Part shown: one piece after another, positions 8,004-14,700 of the stretch
Position numbering within the stretch: the stretch's first letter is position 1
How the letters are laid out: each line of letters begins with the position of its first letter
Source: Gemmataceae bacterium
Lineage (GTDB): Bacteria > Planctomycetota > Planctomycetia > Gemmatales > Gemmataceae
Length of the DNA stretch: 17,318 nucleotides
Direction of reading: 5' to 3'
Assembly: GCA_026418875.1 (NCBI GenBank)
Contig: JAOAAM010000262.1
Coordinates: 1-17,318 of the forward strand
Position numbers and translations under genes: made by a program
Notes under the pieces: model-generated
The model's database searches: none
What the model was told of the DNA's origin: nothing
The model's input: the letters and a program-made list of their open reading frames with translations, nothing else

Positions 8004-8405
8004 ATGACACGGCTGGCGCTGACGGCGGTGTTGGGCAGTTTGTTCGGAATCGGAGGGATAGGCATGAGTCAGGAACCGACGCCGCAGCCGCGAATTCTGA
8101 ACGAAATTATCGACGTGAAACTAGCAGTTCGGAAAAAAGCCCCGCCCGAACTCGAAGTGACGGTGACGGCTCAGACACCCACCCCCGGGTTCACCGACGT
8201 TCGGCTGGTTCGGGCCGTGTATCGGACCCCACCCAAGGACGGCATCCAGGATTATTTCCTTTTGGCGACGCCGCCCGAGGGCATCGTGATTCAAGTCCTG
8301 AGCAAGACCACGGCCCAAGACGTGTGGTCGGACTTTCCTCAATGGGTGAAAGGAGTCCGCATTCACGGAGTCGGCACGGGCGTCAAAGTTAAAATGATCC
8401 GCTGA
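8004..8405 (+). CDS. Small secreted protein of unknown function
   Basis: This 133-residue protein has a hydrophobic N-terminus (MTRLALTAVLGSLFGIGGIG, cleavage plausible near residue 22), suggesting export. The mature part (about 110 residues) alternates hydrophobic and polar residues in short stretches (VKLAVRKK, LEVTVTAQTPTPG, VRLVRAVY, DYFLLATPPEG, VIQVLS, VRIHGVG), which suggests a small beta-rich domain. It has no cysteine, heme motif or recognised catalytic motif, and I do not recognise the family. ATG 8004 is preferred over an in-frame GTG at 7962 because AGGGGGAAG (7991-7999) is a strong ribosome binding site at correct spacing and the signal peptide begins there. It sits between the sulfotransferase and the convergent large secreted-protein gene; no functional link can be read from this. 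Confidence 0.75.
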   Translation: MTRLALTAVLGSLFGIGGIGMSQEPTPQPRILNEIIDVKLAVRKKAPPELEVTVTAQTPTPGFTDVRLVRAVYRTPPKDGIQDYFLLATPPEGIVIQVLSKTTAQDVWSDFPQWVKGVRIHGVGTGVKVKMIR

Positions 8406-8432
8406 GCCGCCCGGCCAACACCCGAGCGGCTC
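8404..8432 (+). terminator. Hairpin at the 3' end of the small secreted protein gene
   Basis: GAGCCGC (8404-8410) and GCGGCTC (8426-8432) are a perfect 7-bp inverted repeat with a 15-nt loop, starting inside the TGA stop codon (8403-8405). No T tract follows on this strand, so it is only a possible terminator or 3' end-protecting hairpin. Confidence 0.35.
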
Positions 8433-8436
8433 TGGG

Positions 8437-8471
8437 AAAAAACTGAACGGTTGCAGCGTCATCTGTTCAGT
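8437..8471 (-). terminator. Rho-independent terminator overlapping the stop codon of the second DUF1549/DUF1553 gene
   Basis: Read on the minus strand, ACTGAAC (8471-8465) pairs perfectly with GTTCAGT (8448-8442) around a 16-nt loop and is followed directly by a run of T (six A on the plus strand, 8437-8442). The TGA stop (8469-8467) lies within the first arm. The order stem then T tract fits intrinsic termination of the minus-strand unit. The stem is only 7 bp and not very GC-rich. Confidence 0.55.
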
Positions 8472-11400
8472 GATTGAACAGGAACGCTGGGCTGTTGATG
8501 AGTGCCCAAGCCAGGTCCTGAGCGCCGACGAGGCGAGCGTCGGGCGGGGCCGGCATGTCTTGGACTGCTCGTTGCAGCCGCGCCAATTCCGGGTCCTTCG
8601 ATCGCAAATACCCGGCGATCGCCGCTTGCTGCTCCGGACTCCGCTGCTCTTTCGGGACCGCCAGAGCTTGCGTCACGGCGGCGGGTAGCCGTTCCTTGAG
8701 TTTCGGTGCGGCGTCGGTGGTGACCGAGATTCGGAACTTGCCGATGTTGTGCTGCCGATCAGGGTAGCGTTGATCCATCTCAAAGCTGAGGATCCACTCG
8801 CCTTCGCCGGCAAGGGGCTGATCCAGGATGAAAATCGCTTCGTGGGACCGACCCATTTGCGGAGCAATGGCCCAACCGGTGTCCACGTTCCCGTCGATGG
8901 CGTTTTGAACATCGAATCCGCCTTGGGAGAAGTCCGCGACTGCCTTGGAGAACTTGGCGGACAGTGGCTTGGCGGACTCTGGTGGGGCGTTGGCGGGCAG
9001 CAAGGTCATGCGGAACTCGTGCAACACGAAGTTGCCGTTGGCCGCCCGGCCCGGTCCATTCGACGGCAAAACGCGGTCGTCGAGGACTTCGAGCCGCACC
9101 GCCGTGATGCCTTGGATCGCGGTACGGGCACGGAAGGAATACAACTCCGGCTTGTTGAGTTCGCCGCCCGAGAGCAGGACGGAACCGTCTTTCTGCTTGG
9201 CGAATGTCGAGCCGGTGGCCGACTTGAAGTCGCCCAAATCCAGGGTGTTCCAGCGAACCGGCGGGCCATATTGCCGCTCCCATTCGTCGTGCTTGGCCGG
9301 CAGAGTGGCCTCATAGGCGGCCAATTCATTCCGCCGAGCCTGATTCAAAGCGACCAAGCGCTCGAAGTCGGCCTGAGCCTCTTGCAGGGCTTTCAGGCCG
9401 GTCTGGATTTCCTGTTCTGTCGGGGGTCGGCACAAGATGGCCAGGAAGATTTCCTCGACGAGTTTCCGGTCATCCTTGATCTCTGCCACCAGACGCGACA
9501 GGCGATTGTTGGGATCCTTGATGGCGTCGGCGACCACCGGGCCGTTGACCATATTCAACACCGGCCCGAGCATCATTCCGCTGGATCGCTCGCATTCGCA
9601 AGCACTCTCCCGAGGCGGCTTGCCGAACAATTCCAGGAATCCGCCCGGCACCGGCACGGCCGAGTCGACCAACTGAACCGCCCTCGCCCCCGGCGGCAGG
9701 CCAGGCAGCTTTGTCGTCGCTCCCACGGCTCGGTAGATCGCGTCGAACAAGACTTCCGCGGGAAGCCGCCGTGCGATGGCATGGGAGTAATTGACCTCGT
9801 CATCGGCGTTCCAACGGTTCGTGGCGACGGAGTGCTGATAGACACGACTCTTGCAAATCAGTTTGAACATCGCCTGCACGTCGAACCCGCTGGCCACGAA
9901 TTCGTTGGTCAGGTAATCGAGCAGCTTCGGATTGCTGGGCGGATTGCCTGCTCGAATGTCGTCGATCGGTTCGATCAACCCCACCCCCAGCAGATAAGCC
10001 CACAACCGATTGACGTAACTTCGAGCGAAATAGGGGTTGTCCTTCGAGGTGATCCACGCCGCGAGTTGCTCCCGTCGGGTGCCCGTAGCTTCGGGCATGC
10101 CGGGGTGCTGGTACGGGAAGGTCGGTGCGGCGACTTGCCCGGTCCGGCCATGTTTTACTTCCCCGGCTTTCTCGTCGTAGATGATCTCGACCAAAGGTTT
10201 GGGGAACTCGACGTCGGTGCCGCCGATCTTCTGCCCTTTATAAGCCGGGTCCTCTTTCCGACCGACTTGAGCGAAGTATGCCGCCAAATGGTAGTACTGG
10301 TCCTGCGTCCAACGTTCGAACGGGTGATCGTGGCATTTGTTGCAATTGAATCGTATGGCAAGAAACAGTTGCGTAGTATTCTCCATCGCGCTGTCGGCAT
10401 CGCGGAGGATCTTGAAATAAGCGGCCGGTGGGTTGTCCAGGTTTGATCCCCCCGCCGTCAGGATGGCTCGAACGAACTGATCGTAGGGCATGTTGGAGGC
10501 GATGGCGGTGCGAATCCATTGCCGCAGGACCGCGGCCCCCTTTTCCCCGAGGAATTTGCGGTTGACTTGCAGCAGGTCGGCCCACTTGTTGGTCCAATGC
10601 TCGACGAACTCGGGATGCCCGACCAGCCGATCGACCATCTCATCCCGTTTTTCCTTCGTCGGACGCGGATCGGCGAGGAACTTCCGCACTTCCTCAGGCG
10701 AAGGGGGCAACCCGGTCAGATCGAGGTAGACGCGGCGGAGGAACTCCTCGTCGGTGCAGATGTCGCTCGGTTGGATCTTCAACTGCTTCAATTTTTCGTA
10801 GACCAGAACGTCGATCTGGTTGTTCGTGGGGACATCTTGCCAGACGAAGCCGGAGCGATCGCCCATGACAATGACGGTGCTGGCATCGTAGGCTCCCTCA
10901 TAACGTGCCAGCATGGTGGCTTCGCCGCGGCGAACGGCGGTGACCAAGCCCGACTTGTCCACGGTGGCGATTTCCGTGTTGCTGCTATCGACGAAGGCTT
11001 CGGCGGTTACATCCCGGCTGGAACCATCGCTGTAGTGGGCCAAGACGCGCATCTGCTGCTTCATGCCGGGCAAGGGCAGCAGGGGGTCTTTCGGCTCGAC
11101 GACGATGCGGGTGACACGGGGCGCGTCGGGGTCGAATTGGACTCCCTCGGCGATCCAGGTTCGGAGGATTTCGTAGTAGGGTTCGCCGGGTTGCATCAAC
11201 ACGCCGCCCACGTGGGGCACGCCGCCGGTGGTCTTCAACAGCATCAAGCTGCGATCCGGTGCCGCCCGGTTGAACCGGCGAGCTTCGAGGTCGTCCGTCA
11301 AGGCGCGATAATCGAACAGCGGATCATACCCGCGCAGCGAGAGTTTGAAACCGGCTTTTCCATCGGCGGCCCCGTGACAGGTGCCCTGGTTGCAACCGAT

Positions 11401-11796
11401 TTTCGACATCACCGGCATGACATCGCGGACAAAACTAACGTGATACTTCTCGCCCTGCCCTTGCACATTCACCGGGACCTGGACCGTCTGCCCCGCAAGG
11501 GAGAAGGTGAGCGTCCCTTGACCATCCTTCCGGGGACGGACGAGTCCAGTCGGGGAAACCGTCACGATCTCGGAAGACACCTGAAAGGTGGACATGCGGG
11601 TGGCGTCGATCTTTTCGCCGCTTTTCAGGTGTGCCGTCACCAGCAACTGCCGGTAATCGTAGGGGTGCTTCAGATCAACCTGCGTCGGCGAGACCTCCAG
11701 ACGGGCCAATTCGGCTCCGGGGGGCAAGTTCTCTTCGCTCCATGCCGCCGAGGCCAACAACCCTGCGATGACGCAAGCAAAAATCCCACGAATCAT
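8467..11796 (-). CDS. Secreted BIG2/cytochrome/DUF1549/DUF1553 protein with an inserted discoidin-like domain
   Basis: This 1109-residue exported protein is a longer paralogue of the gene at 3851-6382; its function is unestablished. A signal peptide (residues 1 to about 20) is followed by a BIG2 domain (about 28-112) and a cytochrome-like domain with CNQGTCH (Cys 135, Cys 140, His 141), a CX4CH motif. A second BIG2 domain (about 229-311) precedes DUF1549 (about 327-520), with RRVYLDLTGLPPSP and CNKCHDHP (Cys 485, Cys 488, His 489). DUF1553 begins near 577 (NRLWAYL, NPPSNPKLLD, CECE at 733/735). A helical stretch (about 800-835) leads into about 180 residues resembling a beta-sandwich carbohydrate-binding or discoidin fold (LEVLDDRVLPSNGPGR, NAIDGNVDTGWA). 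The DUF1553 tail resumes at AQDLAWALINSPAFLFNH. ATG 11796 is chosen because GGAG lies about 11 nt upstream and it begins the signal peptide. The gene lies 72 nt downstream of the cytochrome-WD40 gene, probably in the same transcript. Confidence 0.93.
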   Translation of the reverse strand: MIRGIFACVIAGLLASAAWSEENLPPGAELARLEVSPTQVDLKHPYDYRQLLVTAHLKSGEKIDATRMSTFQVSSEIVTVSPTGLVRPRKDGQGTLTFSLAGQTVQVPVNVQGQGEKYHVSFVRDVMPVMSKIGCNQGTCHGAADGKAGFKLSLRGYDPLFDYRALTDDLEARRFNRAAPDRSLMLLKTTGGVPHVGGVLMQPGEPYYEILRTWIAEGVQFDPDAPRVTRIVVEPKDPLLPLPGMKQQMRVLAHYSDGSSRDVTAEAFVDSSNTEIATVDKSGLVTAVRRGEATMLARYEGAYDASTVIVMGDRSGFVWQDVPTNNQIDVLVYEKLKQLKIQPSDICTDEEFLRRVYLDLTGLPPSPEEVRKFLADPRPTKEKRDEMVDRLVGHPEFVEHWTNKWADLLQVNRKFLGEKGAAVLRQWIRTAIASNMPYDQFVRAILTAGGSNLDNPPAAYFKILRDADSAMENTTQLFLAIRFNCNKCHDHPFERWTQDQYYHLAAYFAQVGRKEDPAYKGQKIGGTDVEFPKPLVEIIYDEKAGEVKHGRTGQVAAPTFPYQHPGMPEATGTRREQLAAWITSKDNPYFARSYVNRLWAYLLGVGLIEPIDDIRAGNPPSNPKLLDYLTNEFVASGFDVQAMFKLICKSRVYQHSVATNRWNADDEVNYSHAIARRLPAEVLFDAIYRAVGATTKLPGLPPGARAVQLVDSAVPVPGGFLELFGKPPRESACECERSSGMMLGPVLNMVNGPVVADAIKDPNNRLSRLVAEIKDDRKLVEEIFLAILCRPPTEQEIQTGLKALQEAQADFERLVALNQARRNELAAYEATLPAKHDEWERQYGPPVRWNTLDLGDFKSATGSTFAKQKDGSVLLSGGELNKPELYSFRARTAIQGITAVRLEVLDDRVLPSNGPGRAANGNFVLHEFRMTLLPANAPPESAKPLSAKFSKAVADFSQGGFDVQNAIDGNVDTGWAIAPQMGRSHEAIFILDQPLAGEGEWILSFEMDQRYPDRQHNIGKFRISVTTDAAPKLKERLPAAVTQALAVPKEQRSPEQQAAIAGYLRSKDPELARLQRAVQDMPAPPDARLVGAQDLAWALINSPAFLFNH

Positions 11797-11868
11797 CGAT
11801 CGAATCTCCGAGTGGTCGTGATCCCTACTCTGGCGTGATGTTCCCAAAACCGCATGGATGAGGCACGG

Positions 11869-13356
11869 TCATTTTTTCGACAAAGGCACGGGGATGAACT
11901 CCTTGATCAGTTCGCCGGTGCGGGCATCGTTGATCCGAACCTTGCCATCGAACCCGGCACTCGCCACGAGCACTGGGTTGGACCCGGGGACGAAACGGAC
12001 GGAATAGACCGCTCCTTGCTGCCCCTTCATGACGACTTTGCTTCCATCGTCGGCGTTGTAGACCCGCACTTCGCCCCGACCGTCGCTGCTGCTCCCGGCA
12101 ACGAAGAGTTGTGCGTCGGCATGCCAGGCGACAGAGTAGATGCGGCCGGGCATCGACTCGAATTCCTTCAGCTTGTTCGCATCGTCACCGATGACCCGCT
12201 TGACGTTGCGGTGCATGCGGTACAAGCGCGGGGTGCCGTCCGCGCCCGCGGCGAGCAACTCGTTGTAGAGATGTTCGCCCCCCCCGACTTCCACATCCTT
12301 CTGCTTTTCGATGCGACGCTCTTTCAAAGGCCGCAACGCCACCGTCGCCAACCCGCCCTTGAGCGCCCCGGGGGTGATGCTCGTGATGTTGTCGATGAAT
12401 CGCTGCGTCGCCACCTCCGTCAGTTTCATCGCTCGGTCCCGACTGACCGACACAAGATACGCCCCGTCGAGGGAGAACGTGGTCTCGAGCACCCAATCGT
12501 TGTGTGCCCCCTGGTACAACACCTGCTCGCCGGTCTCGGCGTCGATGGCACGGACGGTGTTGTCGTTGCACCCGAACGCCAGCTTCTTGCCGTCCGGCGA
12601 CCAGCTGGCACCGTTGATGGTGTCGAACGTCATGGGGACGGACAGCTTGAGCTTTTTCTTGGCGACGTCCCAGAGTTGGATCTCGCCCATGCGGCCGGGG
12701 TTGCCTCCGGTGACGGCCAAGGTTTTGCCGTCGGGGGAGAAGGCGACTGACTGGATCCTCTCGGAGGCGCCAATCAGTCGGGCCACTAACTCTGAACCGT
12801 CCGCCTTGTGCAGCAGGACCTCATGATAACCCGAGACGGCGAGGAGTTGGCCATCGGGAGAGAAGTCGATGGAGGTAATCACCGGCGGCAGTTCATACAC
12901 CGGCGGGTGGTCCTCGTCGTACACGTCCTGATGCACGCTCGGCGGAGTGTCGTTCACCGCTCCTTCCGCGATCCACTGCTTGATTTTGTCGATTTGATAC
13001 GCGGCGAGCGGCTCTTTGTTCTTGGGCATGGCCGCGGGTTTGTCACCCTGCGGCACGATCTGCTGCACCAGGTAACTCTCCTCCGGTTTGCCGACGAGGA
13101 TTGGCTGCTTCCCCGAGTTACCCGCTTTCCACAACTCGGCGAACTGCGTCATGACATAGCCGCCTTGCGGCTTGGCGGGTTGGTGGCAGCCCTGGCAGTG
13201 TTGCTGGAAAATGGGGCGGATGTCGCGATAGAAACTCACTTTGCCGCCCGACGCGCGTGGGGGATCTGCCGAGCCGAGGGAGGTAGTAACCAGCAGGGTG
13301 GCCAGTCCGAGGAGGGCAAACCGGGCGGTTCGGCCGAGGCGTTTCGATACGTTCAT
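11869..13356 (-). CDS. Secreted c-type cytochrome-WD40 repeat protein
   Basis: This 495-residue exported protein has a signal peptide (residues 1 to about 30, ending LGSA) and a single-heme cytochrome c domain with the canonical CQGCH motif (Cys 54, Cys 57, His 58). MPKNKEPLA supplies a candidate axial methionine (Met 110), and the domain closes with IKQWIAEGA. WD40-type repeats fill about residues 155-490, recognisable by ITSIDFSPDGQLLAVSG, IQSVAFSPDGKTLAVTG, GEIQLWDV, GASWSPDGKKLAFGCNDNTV, DWVLETTFSLDGAYLVS, IYSVAWHADAQLFVAG and AVYSVRFVPGSNPVLVASAG. A beta-propeller with a tethered heme is expected. Such proteins are common in planctomycetes, often near DUF1549/DUF1553 genes as here, but no reaction is assigned. 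It is the first gene of the minus-strand pair and is divergent from the mod operon. The upstream ribosome binding site is weak. Confidence 0.92.
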   Translation of the reverse strand: MNVSKRLGRTARFALLGLATLLVTTSLGSADPPRASGGKVSFYRDIRPIFQQHCQGCHQPAKPQGGYVMTQFAELWKAGNSGKQPILVGKPEESYLVQQIVPQGDKPAAMPKNKEPLAAYQIDKIKQWIAEGAVNDTPPSVHQDVYDEDHPPVYELPPVITSIDFSPDGQLLAVSGYHEVLLHKADGSELVARLIGASERIQSVAFSPDGKTLAVTGGNPGRMGEIQLWDVAKKKLKLSVPMTFDTINGASWSPDGKKLAFGCNDNTVRAIDAETGEQVLYQGAHNDWVLETTFSLDGAYLVSVSRDRAMKLTEVATQRFIDNITSITPGALKGGLATVALRPLKERRIEKQKDVEVGGGEHLYNELLAAGADGTPRLYRMHRNVKRVIGDDANKLKEFESMPGRIYSVAWHADAQLFVAGSSSDGRGEVRVYNADDGSKVVMKGQQGAVYSVRFVPGSNPVLVASAGFDGKVRINDARTGELIKEFIPVPLSKK

Positions 13357-13441
13357 GGCAAATTCGTTGGATCAGTTCCAAGAGCCGGGCGGTCCGGCAA
13401 CGGCGGGGTTATCTTGCGCGTCTATTGTGGCTGATTTGTCG

Positions 13442-13539
13442 CTTGGAAACAAGAGCTGCACTGGAATCCCGGCAGGTTCATGAAGTCTCGCGGACACGAG
13501 ACCTGGGAGCGAACACGTCCCGAGTTTGGATGAACCGGG
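13442..13539 (+). promoter_or_regulatory. Foldable leader upstream of the mod regulator gene
   Basis: The 236-nt divergent spacer contains a CTTG-GAAA-CAAG hairpin with a GNRA-type loop (13442-13453). It also has an outer pair GGTTCAT (13475-13481)/ATGAACC (13530-13536), extendable by CCC (13468-13470)/GGG (13537-13539) past a bulge. The outer pair encloses GTCTCG/CGAGAC (13485-13502) and GGGA..CG/CG.TCCC (13505-13521, AACA loop). Together these could form a three-way junction in the leader RNA of the mod operon. I do not recognise a known riboswitch class, and the transcript start is unknown. Confidence 0.35.
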
Positions 13540-13544
13540 CGGCG

Positions 13545-13604
13545 ATGGCATTCGGCAAGGTGGGCAACGCCAGGATGATGGCATAAGATGCCATGATCAT
13601 GGCA
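13545..13604 (+). promoter_or_regulatory. Candidate operator: ATGGCA half-site array and nested palindromes over the regulator start
   Basis: ATGGCAT occurs at 13545-13551 and 13578-13584; its complement ATGCCAT is at 13588-13594 and ATGGCA recurs at 13599-13604. ATGGCAT-AAG-ATGCCAT (13578-13594) is a perfect inverted repeat, extended by GAT/ATC past one mismatch (13574-13598). TGCCATGATCATGGCA (13589-13604) is a perfect 16-bp palindrome. The direct copies are spaced 33 and 21 bp apart, about three and two helical turns. The palindromes cover both candidate start codons (13593, 13599). This suggests an operator bound by the adjacent HTH regulator, or a translation-blocking hairpin. The binding protein is inferred. 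Confidence 0.5.
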
Positions 13605-14690
13605 AAAAGTCAGCCCACGAATCAGGTGCGACATCATCGACAGCAGCGCGGTTGGTCGCAGGCGGAGTTGGCCGAACTCGCAGGAATCTCCCGCACCGCC
13701 GTCAGCGCGATTGAAATGGGGCGGCTGGTGCCCTCGGTCGCCGCGGCGCTCCGATTGGCGGCGGCATTCGGGTGCACCGTGGAAGATCTGTTCTCCCCAA
13801 GACCTGTCGAGGCGGATGAAACGGCTTGGGCTTGGCCTCCGCAAGCGTCCCCAACTCAATTTCCGCAAGCGACCCCGACTCGATTCTGGCTGGCGGAGGT
13901 CGGCGGTCGAGTCTGGCGCTACCCCGTTGAAGCCACCGCGGCGGGGCTGTTGCCGCATGACGGGGTCGTGGATGGCGAGGTCATTCGCCAACATTCCGAC
14001 GAGCATCCTTCGAAAACCTTGGTCGTGGCCTGTTGCGATCCGGCGGCGGGGTTGCTCGCCCGGGAATACAGCCGTCGCAGCGGTTATCGCTTGATCGTCC
14101 TAACCCGATCGAGCAGCGCGGCGATGTCGCTGTTGCAGCAGGGTCGAGTGCATGCGGCGGGATTGCACTTTGCGACCCCTGCCGAGCCGCAAGAAAACAC
14201 CCGCACGGTTCGGAAAATGCTGGGCATCGGTTTCGACTTGCTGCGCGGGGCACGTTGGCAGTCCGGGCTGTGCTTTCGACCGGCGCGACCGATCCTGCGA
14301 ATCGAGAATTTGGCACGCCAAGGGCTGCGTTGGGTCGGTCGGGAGGATGGCTCCGCGGCCCGCCGCTGTTTGGAAGAACTGTTCGATGGCCGGTTGCCCA
14401 CCCGACGTGTGGCCCGGGATCATCGCGGGGTGGCCCTCGCCGTGCGCGACGGTTGGGCCGACGCCGGCGTTTGCCATCGACTTGTCAGCGACGAGTTTGG
14501 TCTGAGTTTTCTGGGCGTCCGATGGGAGTTTTTCGATTGGTGCATTCCCGCGGCTTGGCGCGATGACCCGCGGATCGTGGCCTTGATCGACACGGTACGG
14601 TCCTCGAACTATCGGCAGCTGTTGAGTGATCTGCCCGGCTACGACGTTCGTGAGACGGGCGACATCCAAGCGATTCACGCCGGTTCCTGA
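13593..14690 (+). CDS. XRE-type HTH regulator fused to a periplasmic-binding-protein-like domain (putative molybdate regulator)
   Basis: This 365-residue one-component transcriptional regulator has an N-terminal XRE/Cro-type helix-turn-helix (about residues 11-67: WSQAELAELAGISRTAVSAIE then GRLVPSVAAALRLAAAFG and VEDLF). After a Pro/Gln-rich linker (about 70-100), residues 100-355 form a PBP-like domain (Pfam PBP_like type), with VVACCDPAAGLLAREYSRR, VHAAGLHFATP, GLRWVGREDGSAARRCLEEL and VALAVRDGWADAGVCHRL. In related fusions and in MoeA-linked proteins this domain resembles the molybdate/tungstate binding fold, so the ligand is probably an oxyanion or a pterin-linked metal; this is inference. 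No signal peptide is present, so it acts in the cytoplasm. The start may be ATG 13593 or ATG 13599; neither has a clear ribosome binding site and both lie in a palindrome. It is the first gene of the mod operon, 10 nt before modA. A 24-nt duplication sits in the linker. Confidence 0.88.
   Translation: MIMAKSQPTNQVRHHRQQRGWSQAELAELAGISRTAVSAIEMGRLVPSVAAALRLAAAFGCTVEDLFSPRPVEADETAWAWPPQASPTQFPQATPTRFWLAEVGGRVWRYPVEATAAGLLPHDGVVDGEVIRQHSDEHPSKTLVVACCDPAAGLLAREYSRRSGYRLIVLTRSSSAAMSLLQQGRVHAAGLHFATPAEPQENTRTVRKMLGIGFDLLRGARWQSGLCFRPARPILRIENLARQGLRWVGREDGSAARRCLEELFDGRLPTRRVARDHRGVALAVRDGWADAGVCHRLVSDEFGLSFLGVRWEFFDWCIPAAWRDDPRIVALIDTVRSSNYRQLLSDLPGYDVRETGDIQAIHAGS
13839..13886 (+). repeat. 24-nt tandem duplication in the regulator linker
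   Basis: Two adjacent 24-nt units (13839-13862 and 13863-13886) match at 20 of 24 positions and encode PQASPTQF and PQATPTRF (residues 83-98). They lie between the helix-turn-helix and the PBP-like domain, so the duplication lengthens the linker by eight residues in frame. Confidence 0.75.
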
Positions 14691-14700
14691 GAGGTAGCGG

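Noticed and set aside
8749..10446. Long open frame on the plus strand opposite the second DUF1549/DUF1553 gene (similar ones at 10519-11838, 1399-2721, 3689-4885 on opposite strands of real genes)
   Set aside because: These are antisense frames opened by GC-rich codon bias. Their products are Arg/Gly/Asp/Gln-rich with no recognisable domains, while the opposite strands encode clear families.
11797..11847. N-terminal extension of the second DUF1549/DUF1553 protein to 11847
   Set aside because: It would add 17 charged residues before a standard signal peptide starting at ATG 11796 with GGAG upstream.
13429..13442. Sigma-54-like GG-N10-GC spacing upstream of the mod regulator
   Set aside because: Only TGGC and the spacing fit; the -12 element reads TCGC instead of TTGC. 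Such matches are frequent by chance in GC-rich DNA.
13575..13596. Mini-ORFs ATG ATG GCA TAA (13575) and ATG CCA TGA (13588) before the regulator
   Set aside because: They are byproducts of the ATGGCA palindrome. There is no evidence that three- or two-codon frames are translated, although the second overlaps the regulator start.
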